Origin: Tenodera sinensis
Lineage: Eukaryota > Arthropoda > Insecta > Mantodea > Mantidae
DNA length: 64,000 nucleotides
NCBI GenBank assembly: GCA_030765045.1
Contig: CM060967.1
Coordinates: 162,630,251-162,694,250, forward strand
Reading direction: 5' to 3'
Shown one piece after another: positions 12,841-25,010 of this stretch. Each line of letters starts with the position of its first letter. Position 1 is the stretch's first letter. Position numbers and translations under genes: made by a program. The notes under the pieces are model-generated. The model saw nothing but the letters and a program-made list of their open reading frames with translations. It did not search any database and was not told where the DNA came from.

Positions 12841-12841
<1 letters not shown>

Positions 12842-12922
<81 letters not shown>
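12842..12922. repeat. (AAT)n microsatellite
   Basis: About 27 AAT units, followed after a 20-bp interval by the TG tract at 12943. Confidence 0.97.
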
Positions 12923-12925
<3 letters not shown>

Positions 12926-12942
12926 CAAATTTTGGTCTGGTG

Positions 12943-12957
12943 TGTGTGTGTATGTGT

Positions 12958-13051
<94 letters not shown>
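12943..13051. repeat. (TG)n microsatellite
   Basis: TG dinucleotides with two early TATG interruptions. The Leu- and His/Thr-rich minus-strand ORF across this and the AAT tract is an artefact. Confidence 0.97.
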
Positions 13052-13052
<1 letters not shown>

Positions 13053-13321
13053 GTCCTGTCGTGAAGGAAGATAGAGTTGTGAGTATTGAGTGATTGCATT
13101 GTCAGAGTTAATGCTTGAGAGACAGAGAAAGTGAAGAAAGACAGTGAAAGGACTGAGTCAAGGTCACGAGAAGAAGAACTTTTGTGAGTTGTAATATCAC
13201 AAATGAGAGACTGCGTTAACGTCAGTAAAAGGAAACTGTGTATTTGTGCAAAAGTTTTAAAAGAAAATAAAGCGAGAAAAAACTAATTGGAATTTTGTCA
13301 TTTTTGTCATTTTGCCAAATA

Positions 13322-13505
13322 TGGTTTGACGGCGTCAATTTCCAAAATCATATCAGCGCCACCGGTGTACCTCAATTTCGTCCAAACAAGCTCTTTTACA
13401 TTCTAGTAAATCTACTGACATAGGACTGTCTGTTTAAGCACGCATAAATAACATCGGTCTAGACCGGATTTGAATTCGTGAACCTGGGATCAGAAGGCAT
13501 CTCCT
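13322..13505 (-). mobile_element. tRNA-derived SINE, family 1 (copy 3, diverged)
   Basis: Matches the SINE body from GGTTTGACGGCGTCAATTTC through TAAATCTACTGACATAGGAC to a degenerate head around GAACCTGGGATCAGAAGGC. It is more diverged than the copies at 318 and 21303. Confidence 0.75.
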
Positions 13506-15374
13506 CTATGCAGAGGTTACCCTCATCACCCGGCCGCTGCGTCCTCAAGCCGCAGCCAAGGTCACGGAAGAGTGCAAGTTGGGGGGTGGCGGTAGAGATA
13601 TTCACTCGTTTAAAAGTAAAACGTCGTTTATTTCAAATGACGCTTACATCCTATTGTATGATCTTAAATTTGAGGAAGAAATGAGAATTTTGAAAACAGA
13701 AATTATGCACATTTGTCAATCAATAGGTGTGTTTCCATACGGCTGTGACGAGCGGAAACGTCATTCCTGGTGGTAAATGCTGGAAGAACATCCAACATCC
13801 GATACAGTCTTGCTGGTGGTCGTCAGATACAACTATGTATCACATTCTTGCTTCACTCGGCGTGGGTTTAAGACAAATCGGTATCAAGTGACAAAACCGC
13901 ACGCCAAAATATTGAGTTACATATATGGTATCCGTTATCTGTTGTTCATTCTCCCATAGTAACCGAGTGTTTTGTCCTACAAGCCAATGTACAAAATAGT
14001 GACCTGCAGCACTTTCTCTCTCTCCCCTCTTTCTCTGGTTACTTCACTACGACAAAATGGACCTCAAGTAAAACTAAATTTAGCTCTGCAACACGACCAT
14101 TTGTTACATATTCCAAGTTAATGGTAACGTGTCGATTTGTATTACATTCCAAAAATGTCTTTAAATCCTTCTGTTTATTAAAAATATCTGAAATATTGCC
14201 CTAGCATGGTTTTCTCTATTCACTCTTGTACAAACTATTCTTATAAACCTTATTCTTCTATGCACTTAATTTTAATCCAGATAAACATTTGCAGTGCAAC
14301 GGGAATAAGAGAATACGGTAGACTTGAGCGACAGTCAACTATTTTAAGATCTAGTTGCTAATTTAGAGGTGATGGCTTTGGCATTCGATTCTTTTAACAT
14401 GGCCAGCACATAAAACAAATGACATCCTAATTCAGAAAAGTATTGGAAATGTCAAATCAATAACAAGGTTTATGTCAAAAACGGTGTCCTCCATAAAAAA
14501 AAAAGAAAAGAAAAATTGACAAATTGTGTGCTTGAATGAGATCTACGCCTTTTGTGTGGTAGGATTCTGCGTAGCTCTTATAGCTTGCCAGTTATGCAAA
14601 CGTCATCCAGAATTACGAGGTTTTCAGAGGTCATTTTCGGAAAATTCAAAATAGACATTTCATTTCTCATGAAAATATCTTAAACATATGGTATTTTAAT
14701 CAAAATTGTTAGAGCCGTTTGTGGGAAAATCAAATTTTTTTTCTTAAAAAATGTATCAAAACGTTATGAACATTCTGTACATTTATTGCATACCTACATA
14801 TACATATACTTACAAAATCTATTCAGGAAAAAGAGAAGAATAGGTAAAATTATTTGTAGATTTATTATTTATTAAAAACAGAAGAGTTGGCAACTTCGCG
14901 TGTTTGCGGCTTGTTACAGCAACAAAATATAATATACAGAAGAAATTACTCTCTAAATAAATGCTGTTGTGGACATATTAAACCTTGTGTAGAAGAAATT
15001 CTGTATAATGTTGACGTTGGCTAACATAAAATTTAATGGCGGTTGGCAAGTAACTCGCCGTGAAGTCACACTGTAAAGACGACGATATAAATATCGTTTG
15101 CGCCCGCAAAATGTATTTGCATAACAGGAAATATCATAGTAAAGATCAGTTAATATTATGTTGGTAAACATTTAGCATAGGTATAAGATGTATTTCAATT
15201 GGTATATAAGCGATTTCTTAAAATGATCAACGACCCACGTTGCAGCGATGATTATATTATGCATGTTGCAGTTCAATAGACTAAAGTTGTTCGTGGTTTA
15301 ACGAAAGAAATGCAGCAATTGTTTCGCGAGCACCCACGAGTCTAATGATGTCTTTAAGAAGAGAAGTGTTTTTA
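13506..15374. other. No gene recognised
   Basis: AT-rich DNA with only short ORFs. No tRNA, transposon domain or family A/B/SINE copy was seen. Confidence 0.45.
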
Positions 15375-16240
15375 CTTTCTCTACTGGTAAGTAGGGGAAG
15401 TATTGTATTCCACCCAAAAATTCGATGTCGAGATTTCACCGGAAATATATGTTTTGACGCCCCCTGAATCCAAAAAAAGCATTTTTAGAAAAAGGTCCGT
15501 GTGTCAGTCTGTGCGTCTGTCAGTCTGTCAATCTGTGGACAGCATAACTCAAAAACGAAAAGTCGGTTAAAAACCAAAGTTGGTATTTAAGTTTAATGTC
15601 TTTCAAGGATGCGACACGAAGATTTTGAAGAAAATAGCCCCAACCTAAACTACCCTTTACATGGAACATTTTTCGAACATTTTGATTTTCTTGAAAATAG
15701 CTCTAACGATTTTGATAAAAATGTCATATGTTTGAGATATTTTGATCACAAATGAAATGTATATCTTGAATTTTCTGGCTATAGCCCCTGTAGTCGTATT
15801 TGCTCTGGACGACTGTTGCATAACTGGTAAAGCGTTAGAGATAGACCAAATCATACTATACAAAAATGTAGATCTTGCTAAAATACGCAATTTATGTGCC
15901 AATAAATTTTCTTGTAGGGTGAACCATTTCGGAGATATTCCTTGTTATGTATGTGAGTTTCGGAAAACTTAGAACTTTAGCGAAATGCAACAATGTTGTT
16001 CATATTTTATATGTTAATCGTGCAAAGAGAACGGAATCTCAAAGGTCAAAAAGATTTGACTCGCACAAAGCCTTCTGTATTCTAATATTCCCCTTGCACC
16101 TACAAGGGCATAAGCAGTAAGATAATTTGTACGAATGTTTATCTTAACTAACATGGAGATATAGGAATAAGAAAGAGTTTGTTAGAATGGTTAGTACAAG
16201 AGTAGAGAAAGTCATGTGAGTGTAACACATCAGTTTTTTT
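15375..16240 (+). mobile_element. Family B non-autonomous element, fullest copy, with 12-bp terminal inverted repeats
   Basis: Bounded by ACTTTCTCTACT at about 15374-15385 and its exact reverse complement AGTAGAGAAAGT at about 16201-16212. Between them are blocks recurring elsewhere in the window: TTCGATGTCGAGATTTCACC, a CTGTC-rich patch, GGTTAAAAACCAAAG, CTACCCTTTACATGG, CTTGAATTTTCTGGCTATAG and ACCATTTCGGAGATATTCC. Partial copies lie at 3935, 5515, 24800 (minus), 30262, 53325, 55795 and 58480. No transposase is encoded. Inverted ends and lack of coding suggest a MITE-like DNA element, but the superfamily is unknown. Confidence 0.7.
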
Positions 16241-16244
16241 AATA

Positions 16245-16550
<306 letters not shown>

Positions 16551-16891
16551 TGGAATGACGGGTGCATAGATAACCTGCTTTTATCTCTTAACATCGTCAG
16601 GTTGACCAGAACTATGCTCAAATCGAACAGTGGTTTTAATGATATGCATTTTTTATGTTAAATGCTATTAATGTCCATTCTAGGAGTTGAACAAGTATTT
16701 TTTTCTCTCTGCGATAGAGATTACCTTCTTGATAACGGTGTGGCACGGATTTACCTGCAGAAACATTTGCTATCATTTTAATAGCCTCGTACCATTCACT
16801 GGGGAATAGGCCCCTATGGTTCCCGATGCATTTATTGATGGATGTATATTCTTTGTATAATTCTACTCCATCTTTTTGGGATAGTGAGCAC

Positions 16892-16892
16892 C

Positions 16893-16948
<56 letters not shown>
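16892..16948. repeat. (TC)n microsatellite
   Basis: TC dinucleotides with one CCC interruption. Leu/Ser and Arg/Glu ORFs over it are artefacts. Confidence 0.95.
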
Positions 16949-16950
<2 letters not shown>

Positions 16951-17015
16951 CTCTCCTCTCTTTCTCTACTGAATTTTCGGCTGGAAGTATCTCTTCTACA
17001 GATACAGCAGGTAAT

Positions 17016-17138
17016 AATCGTGTTGTAGGACTTGAAGCTTTCACGTCGAGCGTTATTAATCCAGGCTTCACGGGTGATCACCCGTGTCTGATTTAAAAAC
17101 ATCACCCTTGAAGCCTTCATTAAAATCGTGTTGTAGTT
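17016..17138. repeat. Inverted repeat flanked by a 13-bp direct repeat
   Basis: AATCGTGTTGTAG occurs at 17016-17028 and 17126-17138. Between them, AGGCTTCACGGGTGAT (17063-17078) pairs with ATCACCCTTGAAGCCT (17101-17116), and CGGGTGATCACCCG (17071-17084) is itself a perfect palindrome. This could be a tiny foldback element with duplicated target or a local duplication. Confidence 0.55.
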
Positions 17139-17181
17139 TGCAAGAAAAATAATAATTGAATACAATCTACTTTTCGCTTGT

Positions 17182-17563
17182 CTTGCAAAGAAAGGCACAA
17201 CAATAAAACAAAAGTCTAAATTCAATTTCTCATTTCCCTCAATAAAACGCTTGATCATTAAAAAATTTTCTCATTCATACCTACAAGAAATAGAAACAAA
17301 TGCCAAAGATAAAAAATGGATTACACTACTTTCCAACCCAGATATAATCCCCCAGAGACCAAGGAAAACAGCGGTTGCAGCCTTCCGGCTATTGACAAAT
17401 CACGACTGCTTGGCAAGTCATCTCTACAGAATAGGTATCTCAGCCTCACCAATATGTGTCCTGTGTAACGATCCAGCAGAAATGAACGAAGACCTGTGAA
17501 GCATTAAGATCAGAAGAAACTACAGTTCAAAAGTATTGGAAAGCACGAATGCTAGTGGCTTAA
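17182..17563 (+). pseudogene. LINE ORF2 extreme C-terminus, one frameshift
   Basis: Open from 17182 to about 17498. LAKKGT at the start is the last part of RNase H. AVAAFRLLTNHDCLASHLYR and then CVLCNDPAEMNEDL form the conserved HDCL / C-LC / EM tail. The frame then hits TGA at 17497-17499, but a shifted frame from 17501 reads ALRSEETTVQKYWKARMLVA to a stop at 17561, matching the usual YW-AR--VA end. One small indel near 17495 explains this. Identification of the exact clade is uncertain (Jockey superfamily-like). Confidence 0.8.
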
Positions 17564-17599
17564 TTGCCAGATGCAAGGCACTAGAAAACAACAACAACA
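17182..17599 (+). mobile_element. Very short 5'-truncated LINE with 13-bp target-site duplication
   Basis: The duplication ACTTTTCGCTTGT lies at 17169-17181 and 17600-17612. The inserted segment starts in frame with LAKKGT, the usual end of a LINE RNase H domain, and ends in (AAC)n, the tail at 17587-17599. The 3' UTR is only about 25 bp. Confidence 0.85.
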
Positions 17600-17873
17600 A
17601 CTTTTCGCTTGTTGCAAAACGAATTTAAAAAATGCTATTTATATCAACATCTAAGATTCGAATTAACTAAATCTATGCAACGAATTTCAGACTAGTGGAT
17701 TTAACTTAAAAACAAATACTTTTCCTCGAATTTTACATTAGTAATATAAGGCACAGTTGAGTTCTAGTTTTCTCAAAATTACGGTGAAGGACTCAAATGT
17801 TTCCATTTTCCTGAAAGATTTGGGGTTTATATTTTTCCAAACTTGACGTCAAAGAGCTATTTAGATTGAAATC

Positions 17874-18175
<302 letters not shown>

Positions 18176-18189
18176 TAAATATACTCAAC

Positions 18190-20160
18190 GTAAATATTTC
18201 TCACTCAACTAGCAGTAGGTATGTATAATATCTGTGGTCTACTGTCCATGTACCACGTTGTTACTGCACGACCAGGATGCATCGCTCCAAGCTACCCTCA
18301 TTGTCTCTTTGCTCTCAGAGCCCACAAAATGCAACACAACTAGCAATGCACATCCTGAAAGTCAGTTTTTGCCCTAATTAATGCAGTGAATGCGTTTGAA
18401 CAAAGGGGCTTTGGGCGGTAGAATTGTTTTTGGAGAAGTCCTCAACACAAAAGAAAACAGTGGCGCAGGTGGGAGCAGAACCCCTACCCTTTGGCTACTG
18501 AAGGGTAGTTGTAATCTCTTAATTCCAATAGCACATTCAAGCTGGGGGCTTTTCCTCCACTCCGATGCTCTTCTGCCTCTCAGCTTGTGTATGCCCAAGC
18601 TCATTATTCAATATTCTCCTCCCTTCTCCATGTTTTTCCCTTCTCCAAACTTTCAAGGGTTGTTTTCCCAGATACAATTTCTGTTACGAAATCATCTTAA
18701 TTAACATGGATAAGGACTCCAGGGCATTCCCTCCTGTATTTTTTTAACAACTGCATGAAAATGGGCATTTATCTGATCACTGAAGTTCTTGAGTGCGTTC
18801 AGAGCCTCATTGACATCATCTCGATAGCTGACGTATTTGTAAAATGTTGCTTCCAGTCTTACACATCTTTAGAAACTTTATATATGCTTAATATGTTTAC
18901 CTCCGACAGCATTTTACACGTTTTGGTACACAAAAAGGACAACATTAGAAATTAAATTATTTCCAAGGTGACATCTGATGCTGTAATGCTGAAAATGTGA
19001 AGATCGACTTTGTTTTTAAGGAGTAATCGACCGTAGCAGAAAATTGACTACCGTATTGTATGTCTGAAATTCACCGGGATATCTTACGCATCCTTCCATA
19101 CTTCTGCCGTCCGATAAGACCACTGGAACACATGGAAGATATTTGCTTCGATAACAGCATTCCCTATGGATCATGCGCAGAGGTTTTCCCATGCTGACGA
19201 TCCCTATGAACTTGACTTTTAAAGATTTTATGAGTAGAAATGTAATTACTGAATACACCTCTAGTGTTTAACTAGAACACCTAGATGCATTTTGCTTTTT
19301 GTTCGGTATTTCCACACCACTGTCATTATTGTAACCTCTATGTGTTCTGTTTATCTCTGAACAATAATGACCTGAGTGGGAGAACATGTACTTTAACGAA
19401 GTTTCCTGTACAATCACTTGGATAAAACGGAACAGGCATTTTGCGTCAAATGCGAAACAAAATGTTCTTGTAACTAAAGAAGTGGGAAAATTCACCATGT
19501 AGCCCTTGAAATCTTCGTGAGTCAACATGAAAACCTAGCTAAAATTGTCGCAAGGGTATTTTAAGGGCAACCCGTTTAGTAATAAAGTGAACTTTAATTT
19601 TTAGCCGATTTTTCTGCTTTTGCATAAAACGGCACCATAACACGGGTTACGTTTACATACCTACCTCCTAATGGAACTTCGTCATCATCAGTCCATTTAA
19701 TAAACCTGTGTTTCTGAATTACAGTATAGAAGATGGCGACATGGACAACACTGATTTAGATGGTCATCTGTTATCATAGAAGAGCTGAAAGAAACTACAA
19801 CAATCGTGAAAATAGGCGATTATCTATGCCGAGCCGCACACTGTTTTCGTATGTTTGGCGATCTACCTCGGCGAAATTCAGTTAATTGCAACATGCAATG
19901 CCTCAAAAAGGTTTTCGTCCTCCCAGTTAGGTATATCACATTAATGCATACTTCATATGCGAACTAAGACCACATAGCAACCAATGCTTCCGCTTAAACA
20001 ATGTTATTGACTGTCTTTTAATGATAAAGCTCAAAATGGGCAAATATTGTATTTAGTTGATGACACAATTATTCTTTTTTTTCCCATCTTCTTTTAACAT
20101 TTCAAGAACCATTTAGCCATGTAGATGATGTGTGTGTGTATTACATTCACACACACTCAT
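18190..20160. other. No gene recognised
   Basis: Contains a slightly GC-richer block at 18450-18600 with GGTGGGAGCAGAACCCCTAC that might be a SINE scrap, and unrecognised minus-strand ORFs of 80 and 86 codons at 19016-19528. No domain motif is visible in either. Confidence 0.4.
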
Positions 20161-20162
20161 TA

Positions 20163-20183
20163 CTCTCTCTCTCTCTCTCATAC

Positions 20184-20256
<73 letters not shown>
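20163..20256. repeat. (TC)n and (CA)n microsatellites
   Basis: A short TC tract (20163-20179) is followed by about 70 bp of CA. The CA tract touches a tRNA-like SINE head at 20257. Confidence 0.95.
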
Positions 20257-20257
<1 letters not shown>

Positions 20258-20345
20258 TCCCGAGGAGAGACTCGAAGCCGCGACCTTCTACGTGGCGGAA
20301 CGCTAAAGGCACACGCTCTAGGGACTACGGCTACGAGGGCCGGCA
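20257..20345 (-). mobile_element. tRNA-like SINE head, family 3, joined to (TG)n
   Basis: On the minus strand: GGCCCTCGTAGCC, then GAAGGTCGCGGCTTCGAGTC with a box B-like GGCTTCGAGTC, then directly (TG)n. A second copy of the arrangement is at 26400-26490, where GAGGCGAAACTCAAAGCCTCGAACC and GAGGGCCGGCCAT flank a CA tract on the plus strand. I infer a short tRNA-derived element whose 3' end is a dinucleotide tract. Confidence 0.6.
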
Positions 20346-21172
20346 TACAAAATGTTACAGTTCACTCTCTTGGAGGTCAAACAAATCAACAATGTATGAC
20401 GACCTTTAGTATAATTTTAAACATTATTTAAAGCCAAGTTCATGTATTACATTGCTTTTTCCTAAAACACTATTTAAGAAGCGATCAAGAATAAAATGTA
20501 ATTTTCAAATAACAAATCATTAGAGAAGTTATAACCTGTTCTACATATGTATATAAGAGTGAGATATTACTTTATGTAGTGCCGGTTGTATAAATCTCCT
20601 GTTAAACGCTAGAAAGCCAATTGGATATTCAAGCCATGTAACGCAATTTGATTAACCTCAACAGAGGGAGGAGTTTTTAAGGAGTATTTTATGAGGGGAA
20701 TTTGATTGGAAAGCATTTGGATATTAGATTCCATTAATCTTGCATGCAACACGTGTGTGATTTGACTATCTAACCAAAAACAAGAGGTATGTAGCAGGGC
20801 GCATGCGTTAATGACGCTATGTGTTTCAAGCAAAGGACTCATGAGTGCCTACTGTATTGTTTTATGTGTGGCATACAACGTTTTATCCCACCGGAATATT
20901 AAACATATTGCGTATACTGGATGTCTCAGAAAAATACCGACAGGGGTTCCTATTTCTGCCTGCTACTCCCCTTAGTGCTGATCTACTTAATTCCCAAAGC
21001 TTTTTCCAAAATGAACTTTATATTTGGTCTACTTTTTTGACTAAACTTTTTTGCCTAATTGTTAAGGCCCCACCAATACCTATTTCTTCCATATACATTA
21101 TTTTTATTCGACCATTTCTTCGTCGTTGACAGATATTTTCAATTTGTAATTATCTATTTTTAATCCTGTCAG

Positions 21173-21497
<325 letters not shown>

Positions 21498-21900
21498 TCC
21501 TGTTAGAACAGTTTTGCCTTTTGCCATCATCTTCCTACCATATACTTCCCACCCACCGTTATTACTTCCAAATAATCAAACTCTTTTACTACCTCCAGTT
21601 TTTGTCCACTCAAAGCCCATTGTTGATTTTTCTCAGTTAATTTTTATTTACTTACACTTACTTGAATTCGTCATTATACACAAAATGTATGCATTTCATT
21701 AAATGATTGCTCTTTGCAAGCCTACTACAGTTAGGTCATCTGCATACAGCAGTCCTGGTATCTCTCTGTTCATTAACATGGGGCAGTGCCCATTACATTC
21801 GCTAACCCTTGCTAACCTATTGTCCATAAACAACTTAAACATGATAAGACTTACTTTACATCCTTGTCTTAAACCCATTTTTGCTCAGACATCTCCATAA
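21498..21900 (-). pseudogene. Antisense LINE reverse-transcriptase fragment
   Basis: On the minus strand the segment reads KMGLRQGCKVSLIMFKLF, then GLLYADDLTVVGL with the YADD catalytic box at 21735-21746, then degenerate frames with FEWTKTGGSKRV and GGWEVYGRKMMAKGK. This is the order of LINE RT motif 4 (RQGC-SP-LF), motif 5 (YADD) and the post-RT E--KYLG / GGW---R--KGK segment. Several stops and shifts break it. It lies back-to-back with the CR1/L2-like LINE that starts near 21986 on the other strand. Confidence 0.7.
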
Positions 21901-21985
21901 TCGGTATTGGAAACGTAGTTTGACTGGAGTTTTAATTAAACCAAATCAAAAGTTTAACTGTCGCTTAACTGAAGATGTATAGCTA

Positions 21986-23595
21986 CCTGGAATATTCCCT
22001 GATAACTTAAAAGTAGCTGTAGTAGTACCCATTCATAAACAAGGAGACAAAACCAATATTAACAATTATTGGCCAATATCTATCCTTCCTGCAATTTCCA
22101 AAATATTTGAAAGAATTCTCTATAACAGAATAATTAAGTATCTAGAGAAGCATAATTTAATACCAACTGTCCAAAATGGATTTGTAAAAAATAAATCTAC
22201 CATAACTGCAATTGTCAATTGATCGAAGAGACAGTAAGGTGTATTGACTCAAATTGCTTTTCAAGCAGTGTTCTTTTGGATTTAACTAAAGCTTTCGACT
22301 GTGTTGAAAAAAACTAGCTTAATGAATAAATTAGAAATGCTTGGTATCAGGGGCTTAGGTTATAATATCATAAGGTCATATATGACTAATAGGAGACAAA
22401 TTGTAAAATTAAAAAATAGATCATCTGTATCAATATCCAGCTCTGAAAATGCAACACATGGAGTTCCTCAGGGTTCGATTCTCGGCCCCCTATTATTTGT
22501 GGTATATATGCATGACATAGACAACCATGCTTCTGATGGGATAAAGATTATTCAGTTTGCTGATGATACAACCATCACTGTAAGTGATAATGACATATTA
22601 AAGCTAGAAACCCGTTTAAACGATGTAGTTAGTAACATTGTTCAATACTTCCATTATTTAAATTTAAGTGTTAACCCTAATAAATGCGAAATGATAAACT
22701 TTGGATTCAAAATTATGAATCATCCACTACAATTAAAAATTGATACAGAGGTAGTAAAAGTGTGGACGAAACACAGTTGCTAGGGATTGTTTTAGACAAT
22801 AAGCTCACTTATAACTCACAAACTGACAAGATAGTAGCTAATGTTAGTAAAAATCTATATGTCCTGAGATGTCTAAGAAACTCTATTCCTATTTCTACTG
22901 CTATATCTATTTACTTTGGGCTTATCCACTCCTTTTTGTCATATGGAATTGAATTATGGGGAAATACATCTAAACAAAATTTTCAAAGAATATTTGTATT
23001 ACAAAAAAAGGCTATTAGGTATTTAGGTGGTCTAAGGTATAACGAATCATGTAAAAGCACTTTTATTCTGCTGAAAATCCTTACATTACCAAGCTTGTTC
23101 ATCTATAGAACCATTTTATATTTAGTTCAATTTAAATTCCCAATGAAAAACATGTCAGATGTTCACACATATAATACCAGGAATAATCAATTACTAAATC
23201 TCCCCAGAACCAGATTACATTTATCAGAGAGGGTCCCTAGTTATATGGGAGCAAAGTTTTATAATGCTTTGCCTGAAAATCTAAAATCATATGAAAATTA
23301 TAATACCTTTAAAAATAGGATAAAAAATTATTTAATAACCAAAGCTTTTTACAGTATTGAAGAATACCTAAACTTATAGATATTTTCTATGATATTTTGA
23401 TTATACTAATTGTACTTTTAACTTCTTATCTAATTATATTGTATATACTACGTAATTACTAAATTCCTTTCTATTTATGTTTCTCATGACATGGGCCCTT
23501 ATAGGGTACCTTTTTAGATCATCTTATGTATTGACTCATGATATGGTTCAATTGTGTATTCCACTGTATTGAACTGAATGAATAAAAAAGAAATT
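21986..23595 (+). mobile_element. CR1/L2-group LINE, 5'-truncated and frameshifted
   Basis: Coding similarity runs from the first reverse-transcriptase motifs near 21995 to a stop at 23379. A 3' UTR follows and ends in a short GAATGAATAAAAAAG tail near 23595. The short non-poly(A) tail and the YNTR---L--P-----Y-G--FYNALP C-terminus favour the CR1/L2/Daphne group. I saw no clear target-site duplication. Confidence 0.75.
21995..23379 (+). pseudogene. Reverse transcriptase of CR1/L2-like LINE (three frame breaks)
   Basis: Segments follow in order. 21995-22218 has VVVPIHKQGDKTNINNYWPI and QNGFVKNKST (RT motifs 1-2). It ends at TGA, and a shifted frame from 22219 gives SVLLDLTKAFDCV (motif 3, catalytic aspartate). 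A shift at an A-run near 22307 leads to 22301-22783 with THGVPQGSILGPLLF and QFADDTTI (FADD box intact, about 22554-22571). A third shift near 22765 leads to 22762-23379 with LLGIVLDNKLTY and the C-terminal YNTRNNQLLNLPR block. Catalytic residues survive, but the ORF is broken and lacks the endonuclease half. Confidence 0.85.
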
Positions 23596-23599
23596 ATGG

Positions 23600-24795
23600 T
23601 TATATCACGGGTATCACAGTGCAAATTGTGTTGGCACCCCTGAAAGCTGAGAAAAGAAGACACTAAACTGCTTCTTTCACCGCAACGGAAGCTTGTTGGT
23701 AGACCTGCCAGCTAAGAAAAAAAATTAATATTCTGAAACAATGACCTTCACGATGAAAATCTAAAGTTAAATTTCTAAAGTTAAATTAATCTGACTGGCT
23801 ACCATTTAGAGCGAAAAGTAGTAACTTTTGCAGCAATTTTGATAAATTTACCAATTTCCTTGACTGCTGTTCACTTGACTCAACTTATTACGATTTATTT
23901 TCATAAATGTCTTGCAAAGTGTTCTTCAAAACTCCCCCTTCTATCTGCTTCAAGTTAATCGTGTCCGAAATTAAACATATTCTCGTAGGTATACAGAAGG
24001 CTACGTGGCACGTAATTAATGTTTGTAGAAGTTTTAGATAGGATGTGTCGTTATTTTAATACAAATCCAATATTAAAATACATGATTTTACAGTTTACAT
24101 TTTCTCGTTGCTATGTCCGCGTAAGAATTTAAACTAATAAGGTTAGGTCTGCCTGTTTCGTAAGTCTGAATGTTTAAGACTTCATGGTCATTCCCCATCT
24201 GTGAAATATCAGGGCTATTTAGCAAGGTTCTGAACCTCCGAGGTATTTCACTTATGAATAACTCCTCGTCATTACTCAGCAATAATTCTCAAAAACCTCC
24301 ACAAATTTTTTTGTGCAGCTGGGACCACCATCTTACAACATAACATTAACCTTAGTTACGGTAAGGGATTTGCAAAATTTGTAAATTCCACAAATATCTT
24401 AATAAAGTTTTATATTTTTATCATATGTCTATCGAAGCATTACAAATAAACGTACCTACCAAATATCGGCATATATCAATTTGTTAAAATGTTATTAATT
24501 ATTATTGTTATTATAAGCGACTTCAATAATTCCTATTATGAAAAAAAAAACGTAATGTAAAACTCAAAACTTAAAATACTAGAGTGCTCGTCAGGATGTT
24601 CATAAAAAGGGATATATGCTTTTTAAGTTATAGTTATCTGTCTTGGAGGGAAAAGTTATATTTGGACTAATTATATTTTAAATGTTCTTGTAAATTTTAC
24701 AGTTTTTCGGCATACCATGAAGTACATAGAAAAAAGTATGTCACTTTCATACAAGTACTTTACTGTAAGTGTGAGCAAAATTACAAGTCAATTGA
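23600..24795. other. No gene recognised
   Basis: AT-rich DNA with only sub-70-codon ORFs. Confidence 0.45.
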
Positions 24796-24799
24796 ATGA

Positions 24800-25010
24800 T
24801 AACTGATCAGAATAAACTCAAACACCAACTTTGGTTTTTAAACGAGTTTTCGTTTTTGATTATGCTAGCTACAGACTGGCAGACATACAAGCGAGCGCGC
24901 AGACACACGCACGCCTTTTTCTAAAAATGGTGAAATATCGACATTGAATTTTTGGGTGGAGTACCATACTTCCTCTACTTTAATATATGTATGTAGTAGA
25001 GAAAGTGAAA
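24800..25010 (-). repeat. Family B, 5' portion
   Basis: On the minus strand it begins near 25010 with ACTTTCTCTACT, then CCACCCAAAAATTCAATGTCG and CCATTTTTAGAAAAAGG, a CTGCC/TGTC-rich patch and AAACTCGTTTAAAAACC. It corresponds to the first quarter of the copy at 15375 and keeps the same terminal ACTTTCTCTACT. Confidence 0.7.
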
